Positions 45,000-53,591 of a stretch of 64,000 nucleotides of DNA are shown piece after piece. The notes beneath the pieces are model-generated. The model made no database searches. It had not been told where the DNA came from and saw only the letters and a list, made by a program, of their open reading frames with translations. The DNA is taken from NCBI RefSeq assembly GCF_044904605.1, contig NZ_JADIKI010000021.1:248001-312000 (forward strand). The letters are read 5' to 3'. Every line of letters starts with the position of its first letter. Positions within the stretch are counted from its first letter, which is position 1. Made by a program: the position numbers and the translations under genes. This DNA comes from Dyella_B humi. Lineage in GTDB: Bacteria; Pseudomonadota; Gammaproteobacteria; Xanthomonadales; Rhodanobacteraceae.

Positions 45000-45824
45000 A
45001 TGATGAACAAGAGCACACAAAGCAGCCGGCCATCGTTGGGATTCGCCTTTAGGGCGATGGTTGCTGGAGAGTGCCGCACGCTGCAGCGCACGCTGGCCAT
45101 GCGCAAGGATCGGCAGAAAGGCATTCATGAGGCGCGCAAATCCTGCCGTCGCCTGCGCGCCATGCTGCCGTTCCTGCCGCCCGAGCAACCAACAGAGGCG
45201 ATCGATCAGGCGCTGAGAGCGGTAGTGCACGGCTTCTCGCCGCAACGCGATGCACATATCGCCGCACGCACAGCACAACTGCTGGCGACTCAACACAGAA
45301 CCTGGCTGACGCCGGAAGTGATTCAAGGCCTGGAAAATCACGCAGCGCAGGTGCTCGAGGAAACGCTACGGGATGATCCGAATTGGCAGCACCGTCGCGT
45401 CGAAGCACGCCGGATCATCGACACGCTCGAAGTGCTGCCCTGGCAAGCCATCCGCCCTTCGGTCGCCAAGAGGACCTTGAAGAAAACCGCGCGCAAGATG
45501 AAAAAAGCGCACGAGGAAGCCGAAGCACAACGCACACCGGAAGCGTCACACCACTGGCGGCGGCGCACGCGCAAACTTCGCTATCAACTCGAGCTGCTGC
45601 GCAAGGCACGCCGCATGGCCGGTATGAAAAAACACAAGACAAAAGCCTACGGCGATTGGGCCAGGCATCTCTCCGCGACCACCGATCAACTCGGCTGGCG
45701 CCAGGATTTCCAGATCTTTCTGCAAACCGTCGAGCAGCTTCCGAATTCCACCGACGTGCGGGCACTGCGCCGAGCGCTGAGATCGAAATCCGCAGGCTGG
45801 TCGTTGGCCAACCCACCCGCGTAA
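45000..45824 (+). CDS. CHAD-domain protein (polyphosphate-binding helical domain)
   Basis: The 274-residue, very basic protein consists of a CHAD domain. The signature KGIHEARKSCRRLRAMLPFL is near 40, and regularly placed Arg, Lys and His residues line the helices (HHWRRRTRKLRYQLELL near 185). CHAD domains bind inorganic polyphosphate and are found with or without CYTH enzymes; no CYTH domain is here. Two ATGs in a row (45000, 45003) offer equivalent starts. It is cytoplasmic, stands alone, and converges with the stress-protein gene 6 bp away. Confidence 0.9.
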   Translation: MMNKSTQSSRPSLGFAFRAMVAGECRTLQRTLAMRKDRQKGIHEARKSCRRLRAMLPFLPPEQPTEAIDQALRAVVHGFSPQRDAHIAARTAQLLATQHRTWLTPEVIQGLENHAAQVLEETLRDDPNWQHRRVEARRIIDTLEVLPWQAIRPSVAKRTLKKTARKMKKAHEEAEAQRTPEASHHWRRRTRKLRYQLELLRKARRMAGMKKHKTKAYGDWARHLSATTDQLGWRQDFQIFLQTVEQLPNSTDVRALRRALRSKSAGWSLANPPA

Positions 45825-45830
45825 CGCTGC

Positions 45831-46268
45831 TTAGTGGCACACCAGCACGGGGATATCGCAACAACCGAGCACGCGGTTAGTTTCGCTGCCCAGCAGCATG
45901 CGATCGAGCGTGGCGTAGCCGTGCGTGCTCATGACGATCAGGTCGCAGTGCTGCTTCTTAGCCGCGCCGACGATGGCAACGTAAGGACGGCGATCGAAAG
46001 CGTATCCGCCGTGGCACGTCACGCCCGCCCTGTTCGCCATGTCCTCGATCTCGGCCAAGCGCTGTTGCGCACGTGTGATCGCGCGCTCCACGTGAGAATC
46101 GTCGGAGTGCTGAATAACATCGGATAAATACGCCACTGCGGCCAGCGGCGCCAGCACATGGAATGCGTAGATGCGGGCGCCCAGCGAGCGCGCCAGCCCG
46201 ATTCCCATTTCCGCGGCGTGCATGGCGTAGTCGGAGCCATCCGTCGGAACCAGAATATGCGAGAACAT
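45831..46268 (-). CDS. Universal stress protein, UspA family
   Basis: The 145-residue single-domain protein starts HILVPTDGSDYA and ends with MSTHGYATLDRMLLGSETN followed by CDIPVLVCH. This is the Usp fold with a near-complete ATP-binding loop. Such proteins help cells survive energy or oxidative stress. GGAGG lies just upstream of the ATG at 46268. The gene is divergent from the sirtuin gene across a 490-bp gap that is largely filled by a structured inverted-repeat element. Confidence 0.93.
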   Translation of the reverse strand: MFSHILVPTDGSDYAMHAAEMGIGLARSLGARIYAFHVLAPLAAVAYLSDVIQHSDDSHVERAITRAQQRLAEIEDMANRAGVTCHGGYAFDRRPYVAIVGAAKKQHCDLIVMSTHGYATLDRMLLGSETNRVLGCCDIPVLVCH

Positions 46269-46287
46269 GATGCCTCCTTCGGGTCAG

Positions 46288-46555
46288 AGAGCCTGTCTAT
46301 GGTCTCTACGTAGCCCGCGTTGCGTCTGAGCGGTCGTCAGGTGGTAGTGCGCGGCGCAGCGCCAGACTGGCTGTCTGGTCAAGCCGCGCGCTGTCGCATG
46401 GCGACCGCTCAGACGCAACCCGAAGGGCCGGGTCTGTTTGCCCGCAATCCTGCGTCCTCGCTCGGTTACGTATCGACATACGCGCCCTCGCTCCTCCTGG
46501 TCTTGCGCACAAACAGATCCCGGCGCGGGCCACGTAGAGACCATAGACAGGCTCT
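46288..46555. repeat. Structured inverted-repeat element, MITE-like or non-coding RNA, three-way-junction fold
   Basis: The ends are 32-bp inverted repeats (46288-46319 and 46524-46555) with one mismatch (46312/46531). Directly inside lies a perfect 17-bp stem (46320-46336 with 46402-46418) capped by nested stems (46349-46355 with 46383-46389; 46362-46367 with 46373-46378). A third arm (46428-46440 with 46510-46523, one bulge) has an apical hairpin 46469-46473/46478-46482. The whole 268-bp unit therefore folds as a cloverleaf-like three-way junction. No transposase and no clear target duplication are seen. It may be a miniature transposable element or a transcribed structured RNA between two divergent genes. 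The rest of the gap to 46758 shows nothing else. Confidence 0.8.
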
Positions 46556-46758
46556 ACACCCTTCGCGAACGCATCGTATTCGTCAATGCGTCGGCCAGCG
46601 CTACGACTGGTACGCCGCCCGCCTGGCCCGACTTGGCCACGATTTTACACCCGGCAGAAAAAGGGGCGCGTGCCTCCCTCACATGCGCCGCAATGTTTTC
46701 GCTTGTGTTAATACTGGAGACGCCCCATTTCTTAGCGTACTTTCACGAAGAGGTCACC

Positions 46759-47631
46759 ATGGCGCTGGCGGAAGCCATATTTCCTGCAACAAACGACGAT
46801 GCCTTGCAGCGCTTCGTGGCGCAGCATCGCCGGTTGTTCGTGCTGACCGGCGCCGGTTGCAGTACCGATTCGGGCATTCCCGATTACCGCGATGCCGACG
46901 GCGGCTGGAAGCGCGCGCAGCCGGTGACCTACCAGGCCTTCATGGGCGAGGAATTCACCCGCAAACGCTACTGGGCGCGTAGCCTGGTGGGCTGGCGACG
47001 CTTCGGCAAGGCGCTACCGAACCCCACGCATCACGCCCTGGCCCGGTTGGAACAGCTCGACAAGCTTGAGTTGCTGCTCACGCAGAACGTGGATGGTCTG
47101 CATCAGCAGGCTGGTAACCGCAACGTGGTGGATCTGCACGGGCGCCTGGATACGGTGCGCTGCATGGGTTGCGAACATCGCTCACCACGCCACGCGCTGC
47201 AGCAAGCTTTGCTGGCGCTCAATCCGGAATGGGCCAAGCTCGATGCCAGCGACGCACCGGATGGTGACGCGGATCTGGACGGCCACGCCTTCGATACCTT
47301 CAACATCCCGCCCTGCCCGCATTGCGGCGGCATTCTGAAACCGGACGTGGTGTTCTTCGGCGAAAACGTGCCGCGCGATCGCGTCACCACCGCCATACAA
47401 GCGCTGGAGGCGGCCGACGCGATGCTAGTCGTCGGATCGTCCCTGATGGTGTTTTCCGGCTACCGTTTCGCGCACGCCGCCGCCAAGGCGGGAAAGCCGA
47501 TTGCCGCGATCAACCTGGGACGCACGCGCGCCGATCCGCTGCTTAGCCTGAAGGTGGGGCAGTCTTGCGCGGAAGCTTTGGCTTTTTTGCACGCGGGGGT
47601 ATCAACGACGCGCGCGGAAGAAGTCGCGTAG
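46759..47631 (+). CDS. NAD+-dependent protein deacylase, SIR2 family
   Basis: The 290-residue sirtuin carries GAGCSTDSGIPDYRD near 30, TQNVDGLHQQAG with the catalytic region near 113 and LHGRLD with the catalytic His. Zinc cysteines lie in CMGC and CPHC, and VVGSSLMVFSGYR is near 220. It removes acyl groups from lysines using NAD+. The ATG at 46759 follows GAGG; the frame runs open upstream into the inverted-repeat element without family similarity, so that extension is rejected. The 3' end overlaps the convergent tadA gene by 30 bp. Confidence 0.92.
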   Translation: MALAEAIFPATNDDALQRFVAQHRRLFVLTGAGCSTDSGIPDYRDADGGWKRAQPVTYQAFMGEEFTRKRYWARSLVGWRRFGKALPNPTHHALARLEQLDKLELLLTQNVDGLHQQAGNRNVVDLHGRLDTVRCMGCEHRSPRHALQQALLALNPEWAKLDASDAPDGDADLDGHAFDTFNIPPCPHCGGILKPDVVFFGENVPRDRVTTAIQALEAADAMLVVGSSLMVFSGYRFAHAAAKAGKPIAAINLGRTRADPLLSLKVGQSCAEALAFLHAGVSTTRAEEVA

Positions 47632-48123
47632 CAACGCCGCTGACTCTTCGGCCAGCAAGCCACCCTCCACCGCGATGCGATGATTGTGCCGCTCGGAAAT
47701 CAACGTATCGAACACGCTGCCCGCCGCACCGGTCTTGGGATCGATAGTGCCGTAAACGACGCGCCCAATCCGGGCATGCACCAGCGCCATGGCACACATG
47801 GCGCACGGTTCCAGGGTGACGTACAGCGTGGCGCCGACGATGCGGTAGTTCGCCACTTTCTCGCCCGCCGCGCGCAAGGCCATGATCTCGGCGTGTGCAG
47901 TGGGGTCATGCAGCGTGATATTGCGATTCCAGCCCAGCCCGACGATCTGCCCGTCCTGCACTAGCACCGCGCCGACGGGCACTTCGTTTTCCGCGTCACG
48001 CGCGTGCTCGGCCAGCTGAAGCGCGCGGCGCATGTAGGCCTCGTCTTCAGGGCTGAAGGTCGGCGGCGGATTATCGGCAGTCAGTTCTTCAGCCATTTCA
48101 TGAAGTTGGATGGCTTTGCTCAT
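47602..48123 (-). CDS. tadA: tRNA-specific adenosine deaminase
   Basis: The 173-residue zinc enzyme converts A34 to inosine in tRNA-Arg(ACG). The active-site HAEIMAL (His ligand and catalytic Glu) is near 78, and PCAMCAMAL near 107 provides the two Cys ligands. It has a slightly long N-terminus before the core (EDEAYMRRALQLAEHA). It is convergent with, and overlaps, the sirtuin gene by 30 bp, and lies 300 codons from no other translation gene except guaA upstream-adjacent on the same strand. Confidence 0.94.
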   Translation of the reverse strand: MSKAIQLHEMAEELTADNPPPTFSPEDEAYMRRALQLAEHARDAENEVPVGAVLVQDGQIVGLGWNRNITLHDPTAHAEIMALRAAGEKVANYRIVGATLYVTLEPCAMCAMALVHARIGRVVYGTIDPKTGAAGSVFDTLISERHNHRIAVEGGLLAEESAALLRDFFRARR

Positions 48124-48135
48124 GTATGCAAGAGC

Positions 48136-48168
48136 AAGGGCTTGGCGTTAATGATGCGCCAAGCCCTT
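48136..48168. terminator. Stem-loop between guaA and tadA
   Basis: AAGGGCTTGGCG (48136-48147) pairs perfectly with CGCCAAGCCCTT (48157-48168) over a 9-base loop, 8 bases past the guaA stop. There is no good T tract on either strand, so it may be an mRNA-stabilising or weak termination structure. Confidence 0.6.
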
Positions 48169-48175
48169 GATTCGA

Positions 48176-49756
48176 TTATTCCCACTCGATCGTGGCCGGC
48201 GGCTTGCCGCTGATATCGTAAACCACGCGAGAAATACCGCGTATCTCATTGATAATACGGTTAGAAACCTTGCCAAGGAAGCTGTAAGGCAGCTCGGCCC
48301 AGTGCGCAGTCATGAAGTCGATGGTTTCCACGGCGCGCAGGGCAACGACCCATTCATAGGCGCGCGCATCGCCCACTACGCCTACCGACTTCACCGGCAG
48401 GAACACGGCGAAGGCCTGGCTGACCTTGTCGTAGAGGTCGGCGTTGCGCAGTTCCTCGATGAAGATGGCATCGGCGCGTGCCAGCAGTTCGGCGTATTCG
48501 GGCTTCACTTCGCCCAGGATGCGCACGCCGAGGCCCGGACCGGGGAACGGATGGCGGTAGACCATTTCGCGCGGCAGGCCGAGTTCCACGCCGATGCGGC
48601 GCACCTCGTCCTTGAACAGCTCGCGCAGCGGCTCGACCAGCTTAAGCTTCATATGCTCCGGCAGGCCACCCACGTTGTGATGGCTCTTGATCACGTGCGC
48701 CTTGCCGGTCTTGCTGCCGGCCGACTCAATCACGTCGGGATAGATGGTGCCCTGCGCCAGCCACTTCACGTGACCGTTGCCGGCGGCGGTGGCCTTGGCC
48801 GATTCCTCGTCGAAGATCTCCACGAACAGGCGGCCGATGATTTTGCGCTTGGCCTCCGGATCGGCCACGCCTTCCAGCGCCTTGAAGTAGCGATCGGCGG
48901 CGTTGACGCGAATCACCTTCACACCCATGTGCTCGGCCATGGTGGCCATCACTTGATCGCCTTCTTGCCAGCGCAGCAGGCCGGTATCGACGAACACGCA
49001 AGTGAGCTGATCGCCGATGGCACGATGCAGAAGCGCGGCGACCACGGAGGAATCCACGCCGCCTGACAAGCCCAGCAGCACGTGATCCTTGCCAACCTGC
49101 TCGCGAACGCGGGCGATCTGGTCGTCGATGATGTGCGCAGCCGTCCACAGCGTCTTGCAGCCGCAGATATCCTCGACGAAACGCGTAAGCAGCGCTGTGC
49201 CCTGTTTGGTGTGCGTGACTTCCGGATGAAACTGCACACCGTACCAGCGCTTGGCCTCGTTGGACATCGCCGCGACCGGAATACGATCGGTTACCGCCGT
49301 GACGGTAAAACCCGGCGGCGCCTTGGCAACGTGATCGCCATGACTCATCCACGCTTCCAGCGCCTGGAAGGAATCGTGATCGGTAAGGCCGCTGAGCAAT
49401 TTGTCCGCGGCAACCACATCCACGCGCGCATGCCCGAATTCGCGCGCATCGGCCGCTTCCGTGGCCCCGCCCAACTGTGCAGCCATCGTCTGCATGCCGT
49501 AGCAGATGCCGAGAATCGGCAAACCCGAATCGAACACTTCCTGCGGTGCTTTCGGCGCGCCGTGTTCCGTGGTCGATTCCGGACCACCGGAAAGGATGAT
49601 GCCCTTGGCGCCGAATGCGGCGATCTCTGCCGGGTTGTGATCCCACGCCCAGATCTCGCAGTAAACGCCAATCTCACGGATGCGCCGCGCGATCAATTGC
49701 GTGTACTGCGCGCCGAAGTCGAGGATGAGTATTTTGTCGCTGTGGATGTTGGACAT
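48176..49756 (-). CDS. guaA: GMP synthase (glutamine-hydrolysing)
   Basis: The 526-residue enzyme makes GMP from XMP, ATP and glutamine. The class I amidotransferase domain has GICYGMQTMA (nucleophile Cys) near 87 and FHPEVTHT near 178. The ATP pyrophosphatase loop LSGGVDSSV is near 235, and the dimerisation domain ends with the invariant PPATIEWE. The start at 49756 gives the standard length; the frame extends upstream only through a repeat element. It follows guaB on the same strand, with that heptamer-array element in the 148-bp leader. Confidence 0.98.
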   Translation of the reverse strand: MSNIHSDKILILDFGAQYTQLIARRIREIGVYCEIWAWDHNPAEIAAFGAKGIILSGGPESTTEHGAPKAPQEVFDSGLPILGICYGMQTMAAQLGGATEAADAREFGHARVDVVAADKLLSGLTDHDSFQALEAWMSHGDHVAKAPPGFTVTAVTDRIPVAAMSNEAKRWYGVQFHPEVTHTKQGTALLTRFVEDICGCKTLWTAAHIIDDQIARVREQVGKDHVLLGLSGGVDSSVVAALLHRAIGDQLTCVFVDTGLLRWQEGDQVMATMAEHMGVKVIRVNAADRYFKALEGVADPEAKRKIIGRLFVEIFDEESAKATAAGNGHVKWLAQGTIYPDVIESAGSKTGKAHVIKSHHNVGGLPEHMKLKLVEPLRELFKDEVRRIGVELGLPREMVYRHPFPGPGLGVRILGEVKPEYAELLARADAIFIEELRNADLYDKVSQAFAVFLPVKSVGVVGDARAYEWVVALRAVETIDFMTAHWAELPYSFLGKVSNRIINEIRGISRVVYDISGKPPATIEWE

Positions 49757-49767
49757 GATTTGAAAGC

Positions 49768-49899
49768 AGGAAACGGGGAACGGGGAACGGGGAAGGTCAG
49801 CGCCGGTGCACTGCTCGGGCCACAAGGTTCGGGACAAAGCGCAGCGGAAATATCTTGCGCGCCCTACATGTTCCCCGTTCCCTGCTCCCTGTTCCCCGC
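49768..49899. repeat. Element bounded by inverted GGGAACG heptamer arrays (copy 2)
   Basis: About four GGGAACG-type units at 49768-49795 are mirrored by CGTTCCC-type units at 49870-49899. The interior (about 75 bp) ends with GCGCCCTAC, shared with copy 3 at 63738. It fills nearly the whole space between the guaB stop and the guaA start and would be transcribed with them. Confidence 0.8.
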
Positions 49900-49904
49900 T
49901 TCAA

Positions 49905-51362
49905 TTACGAATTCAGCCGATAATTCGGCGCTTCCTTCGTGATCTGAATATCGTGCGGATGCGCTTCGGTCACGCCGGCTGAGGTCACTTTCACGAACTG
50001 CGCGTTGTTGCGCACATCATCGATCGTGGCCGCGCCGAGGTAACCCATCGAGGCGCGCAGGCCACCGATCAACTGGTGGATGATGTTGCGCAGCGGGCCG
50101 CGATACGGCACGCGACCTTCGATGCCTTCCGGCACCAGCTTGTCGGCGTCGGCTTCTTCCTGAAAGTAGCGATCCTTGGAGCCCAGCGCCATCGCGCCGA
50201 GCGAGCCCATGCCGCGGTAGCTCTTGTAGGAGCGGCCCTGGAACAGCTCCACTTCGCCCGGCGATTCCTCGGTGCCGGCGAACATGGAGCCCAGCATCAC
50301 GGTGGACGCGCCGGCAGCGAGTGCCTTCGGGATATCGCCGGAATAGCGGATGCCGCCATCGGCGATCAGCGGGATTTCGTCCTTCAACGCAGTGGCCACC
50401 ATGTCGATGGCGGTGATCTGCGGCACGCCCACACCCGCCACCACGCGCGTGGTGCAGATCGAACCTGGGCCCACGCCCACCTTCACCGCATCGACGCCGG
50501 CATGCATCAGTGCGATCGCCGCCTCGCCGGTGACGATGTTGCCGGCGATCAGCTGCACCTGCGGATAGGTCTTCTTCACCCACGCGGCGCGCTCGATTAC
50601 GCCTTGCGAATGGCCGTGCGCGGTGTCCACCACGATCACGTCCACGCCGGCGTCGACCAATGCTTCGACACGCTGTTCGGTATCGCCGCCTACGCCGACC
50701 GCCGCCCCAACCAGAAGGCGCTCGTGCGCATCTTTGGCGGCATTGGGGTTATCTCGGGCTTTCTGGATGTCCTTGACAGTGATCAAGCCGCGCAACTGGA
50801 ATGCGTCGTTGACCACCAGCACTTTTTCGATGCGATTCTTATGCAGCAGCAGCAGCACTTCGTCCTGGCTGGCGCCCTCCTTCACAGTGACCAGCTTTTC
50901 CTGGCGGGTCATGATGTTGCGCACAGGATCGTCGTGCTTGCGCTCGAAGCGCAGGTCGCGGCTGGTGACGATGCCGACCAGTTGCTCCCCTTCCACCACC
51001 GGCACACCAGAGATGTTGTGCGCGCGGGTGAGCTTGAGCACGTCGCGAATCGAGGTGTGCGGGGTTACGGTAATCGGGCTGCGGATGACGCCGGCTTCGA
51101 ACTTCTTCACCAGGCGCACTTCGGCAGCCTGCTGCTCGGCGGTCATGTTCTTGTGGATGATGCCGATGCCGCCGTTCTGCGCCATGGTGATGGCGAGCCG
51201 CGCTTCGGTAACCGTGTCCATGGCGGCGGACACGATGGGGATGTTTAGCCGGAGGTTCCGCGTGAGCCGCGTGGAGGTATCCACGTCGCGCGGCAAGACT
51301 TGGGAATGGGCCGGGACGAGATACACATCGTCGTAAGTAAGGGCCTCGGCGAGTATGCGCAT
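49905..51362 (-). CDS. guaB: Inosine-5'-monophosphate dehydrogenase
   Basis: The 485-residue enzyme oxidises IMP to XMP, the committed step to guanine nucleotides. It has the N-terminal LTYDDVYLVP, a Bateman module of two CBS domains (about 95-205), the catalytic loop GPGSICTTRVV with the active Cys near 303, and GGLRASMGYLGA near the C-terminus. It precedes guaA in the usual order. Length and motifs are standard. Confidence 0.98.
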   Translation of the reverse strand: MRILAEALTYDDVYLVPAHSQVLPRDVDTSTRLTRNLRLNIPIVSAAMDTVTEARLAITMAQNGGIGIIHKNMTAEQQAAEVRLVKKFEAGVIRSPITVTPHTSIRDVLKLTRAHNISGVPVVEGEQLVGIVTSRDLRFERKHDDPVRNIMTRQEKLVTVKEGASQDEVLLLLHKNRIEKVLVVNDAFQLRGLITVKDIQKARDNPNAAKDAHERLLVGAAVGVGGDTEQRVEALVDAGVDVIVVDTAHGHSQGVIERAAWVKKTYPQVQLIAGNIVTGEAAIALMHAGVDAVKVGVGPGSICTTRVVAGVGVPQITAIDMVATALKDEIPLIADGGIRYSGDIPKALAAGASTVMLGSMFAGTEESPGEVELFQGRSYKSYRGMGSLGAMALGSKDRYFQEEADADKLVPEGIEGRVPYRGPLRNIIHQLIGGLRASMGYLGAATIDDVRNNAQFVKVTSAGVTEAHPHDIQITKEAPNYRLNS

Positions 51363-51456
51363 GCGAAAAGTCCCGCTGCAAAGAGAGGATTATACGCAGG
51401 AGTGAGGCGCGGCGCGAGTTTTGCTTTCGACTTTCCGGCGGGAAGCGGAAACGCTT

Positions 51457-52311
51457 TTAACCATCGCGAGCTTCGGCCGCTTCCAGCGTGTTTTCCATCA
51501 GCGTGGCAACCGTCATCGGGCCAACACCGCCTGGCACCGGCGTGATCCAGCTTGCACGTTCCGCAGCCGGTTGGAATTCCACGTCACCGACCAGACGTCC
51601 GTCATCCAAGCGATTGATGCCGACGTCCACCACCACCGCGCCCTGCTTCACCCATTCGCCCTTCACCAGCCCGGGCTTGCCGACCGCGACCACCAGAATG
51701 TCGGCTTGCCGCACGTAGCTTTCCAGGTCACGGGTGAAGCGATGGCAGCACGTGGTGGTGCAGCCGGCGATCAGGAGTTCCAACGCCAGCGGACGACCCA
51801 CATGATTGGAAACGCCGACCACTACCGCATGCTGGCCGCGTACCGGCCGATCGGTATGGCCGAGCAAGGTCATCACACCGCGCGGCGTACAGGGACGCAA
51901 ACCGAAACGACGCAGCGCTAGACGCCCCACGTTGACGGCCTGGAAGCCATCCACATCCTTGAGCGGATCGATGCGATCGACCAGGTCGTCTTCGTCGATG
52001 TGCTCCGGCAGCGGCGACTGCACCAGAATGCCATGCACGTCCGGATCGGCATTGAGCCGGTCAATCAATGCGAACAGCTCTTCCTGCGTGGTGCTGGCCG
52101 GCAGGTCGAAATCGTAGGAGCGAAAACCTACCTGGTGACAGGCCTTGCGTTTGTTGCGCACGTACACCGACGAGGCGGCATCGCTTCCTACCAACACCAC
52201 CGCCAGGCCGGGTTCCATCTTGCCCTGCACCTTGCGTTCGCCGACGCGCTTGCCGATGCGTTCCAGCAATGCCTGTGCGATGCGTTTGCCGTCGAGTATG
52301 CGTGCGGTCAT
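51457..52311 (-). CDS. folD: Methylenetetrahydrofolate dehydrogenase/cyclohydrolase
   Basis: The 284-residue bifunctional enzyme interconverts 5,10-methylene- and 10-formyl-tetrahydrofolate. Visible motifs are VGSDAASSVYVRNKRKAC with the catalytic Tyr and Lys near 50, LVQSPLPEHID near 98, and PVPGGVGPMTVATLMENT at the C-terminus. It lies about 95 bp upstream of guaB on the same strand, fitting its role in supplying one-carbon units for purines. Confidence 0.97.
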   Translation of the reverse strand: MTARILDGKRIAQALLERIGKRVGERKVQGKMEPGLAVVLVGSDAASSVYVRNKRKACHQVGFRSYDFDLPASTTQEELFALIDRLNADPDVHGILVQSPLPEHIDEDDLVDRIDPLKDVDGFQAVNVGRLALRRFGLRPCTPRGVMTLLGHTDRPVRGQHAVVVGVSNHVGRPLALELLIAGCTTTCCHRFTRDLESYVRQADILVVAVGKPGLVKGEWVKQGAVVVDVGINRLDDGRLVGDVEFQPAAERASWITPVPGGVGPMTVATLMENTLEAAEARDG

Positions 52312-52375
52312 GGCGAGTCCTGGCCTGCGAAGCGCGCATTATCGCCGATTCCGACGCGCAGGTTGGCGGTGATAA

Positions 52376-53542
52376 TCAGCCGGCAGCGCAAAGGCGCTCG
52401 ATGTCTTCGTATCCACGAAACTCCGCCGTTGCTCCGCAGCCCGGACAAGCCGGGTCGCGCGGTAGCCGCGTTTCGCGAAAGCGCATCGCCAGCGCATCGA
52501 ACGACAGCAGGCGCCCGACCAGTGGTTCACCGATGCCAAGGATCAGCTTCAGCGCCTCGGTGGCCTGCAGCAAGCCGACGATGCCTGGCAGTACACCCAG
52601 CACGCCGGCTTCGCTGCAGTTAGGCGCATCGGCCGCGTCGGGCGGCTCAGGGAACAGGCATCGGTAGCATGGCGAATCGCTGCGACGCGGATCGAATACG
52701 CCGACCTGGCCGGTGAAACGTTCGACCGCGCCGTACACCATCGGCAAGTTCAAACGTCGCGTCGCTGCCGCCAGCAGGTAGCGCGCGGGGAAATTATCCG
52801 CGCCGTCGATCACCAGATCATGGCCGCTCAACAGGCGCTCCACGTTGTCGGCACGCAGGCGCTCGTTGTGCGTTTCCACCTTCACGCGTGGATTGAGCGC
52901 AGCAAGGGTGATGCGCGCGGATTCGGTCTTGGGCATGCCGACACGCGCGTCGGCGTGAATGACCTGCCGGTGCAGGTTAGAGCGCTCGACCCGGTCGTCA
53001 TCGATCAGCGTAAGCCGCCCTACCCCAGCAGCCGCGAGATAGAGCGCAGCCGGCGCGCCGAGACCACCCGCGCCCAGCAGCACGATGCTGGCTTGCGCAA
53101 GCTTGAGCTGTCCGGCTTCACCCACCTGCGGTAGCCGCAACTGGCGTGCGTAGCGTTCCGCCGAGTCAGAGTCGAGCTGGGCGGCGCTAACAGGCAACCC
53201 CTCGGTTTTCCAGCGCTCGAAGCCGCCGGAGACGGAAGCGACGTTGCGATAGCCCATGCGTTGCAGCGCTTCGGCAGCGAACAGCGAGCGAACGCCGCTA
53301 CCGCACAGCGTGAGTATTTCGCGCTCGCGATCGGGCTCCTGGCTTTCGATGCGCAGTTCGAGGAATCCGCGCGACAAAGGCAGCGCCCCGGTGGGCGATC
53401 CCGTGGCGCGCTCGTTGTCCTCGCGCACGTCGATCAGCAACGCGCCTTGCGCCTGTTTGCGCAGGGCTTCAGCGGGGGGAATCTCGGGTACGCGTTGGCG
53501 TAGCGAGGTCAGCCAGGATTCGCGGTCGAGGGGGGTATTCAT
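52376..53542 (-). CDS. Molybdopterin-synthase adenylyltransferase with N-terminal rhodanese domain (MoeB-like)
   Basis: The 388-residue fusion begins with a rhodanese domain (about 10-115) whose active-site loop is LCGSGVRS. A ThiF/MoeB adenylation domain follows (GAGGLGAPAALYLAAAGVG near 155, DDRVERSNLHRQ, zinc pairs CYRC and CPGC). It would adenylate, and perhaps sulfurate, the C-terminal glycine of MoaD- or ThiS-like sulfur carriers. The usual MoeBR order is the reverse (rhodanese at the C-terminus). No molybdopterin genes are adjacent, so the partner carrier is uncertain. Confidence 0.9.
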   Translation of the reverse strand: MNTPLDRESWLTSLRQRVPEIPPAEALRKQAQGALLIDVREDNERATGSPTGALPLSRGFLELRIESQEPDREREILTLCGSGVRSLFAAEALQRMGYRNVASVSGGFERWKTEGLPVSAAQLDSDSAERYARQLRLPQVGEAGQLKLAQASIVLLGAGGLGAPAALYLAAAGVGRLTLIDDDRVERSNLHRQVIHADARVGMPKTESARITLAALNPRVKVETHNERLRADNVERLLSGHDLVIDGADNFPARYLLAAATRRLNLPMVYGAVERFTGQVGVFDPRRSDSPCYRCLFPEPPDAADAPNCSEAGVLGVLPGIVGLLQATEALKLILGIGEPLVGRLLSFDALAMRFRETRLPRDPACPGCGATAEFRGYEDIERLCAAG

Positions 53543-53567
53543 TCGCGTAGTTTAGCGCGCCGCCATC

Positions 53568-53581
53568 CGTTCCCTGTTCCC
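53568..53581. repeat. Two-unit remnant of the heptamer repeat
   Basis: CGTTCCC and TGTTCCC lie side by side in the 49-bp gap between the MoeB-like gene and der, without a facing array. It looks like a solo arm of the elements described at 7843, 49768 and 63738. Confidence 0.5.
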
Positions 53582-53591
53582 GCAGGGAAGC

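Noticed and set aside
46288..46555. tRNA gene or group I/II intron within the structured element
   Set aside because: No T-loop or anticodon-arm signature and no splice-site or intron core motifs; the stems are far longer than tRNA arms.
46438..46758. N-terminal extension of the sirtuin
   Set aside because: It would translate half of the inverted-repeat element; the sirtuin core needs none of it and a GAGG site precedes the ATG at 46759.
50076..51248. Open frame of 390 codons antisense to guaB
   Set aside because: It is a reverse-strand shadow of a conserved housekeeping gene; the translation is His/Val/Arg-rich low complexity with no recognisable fold.
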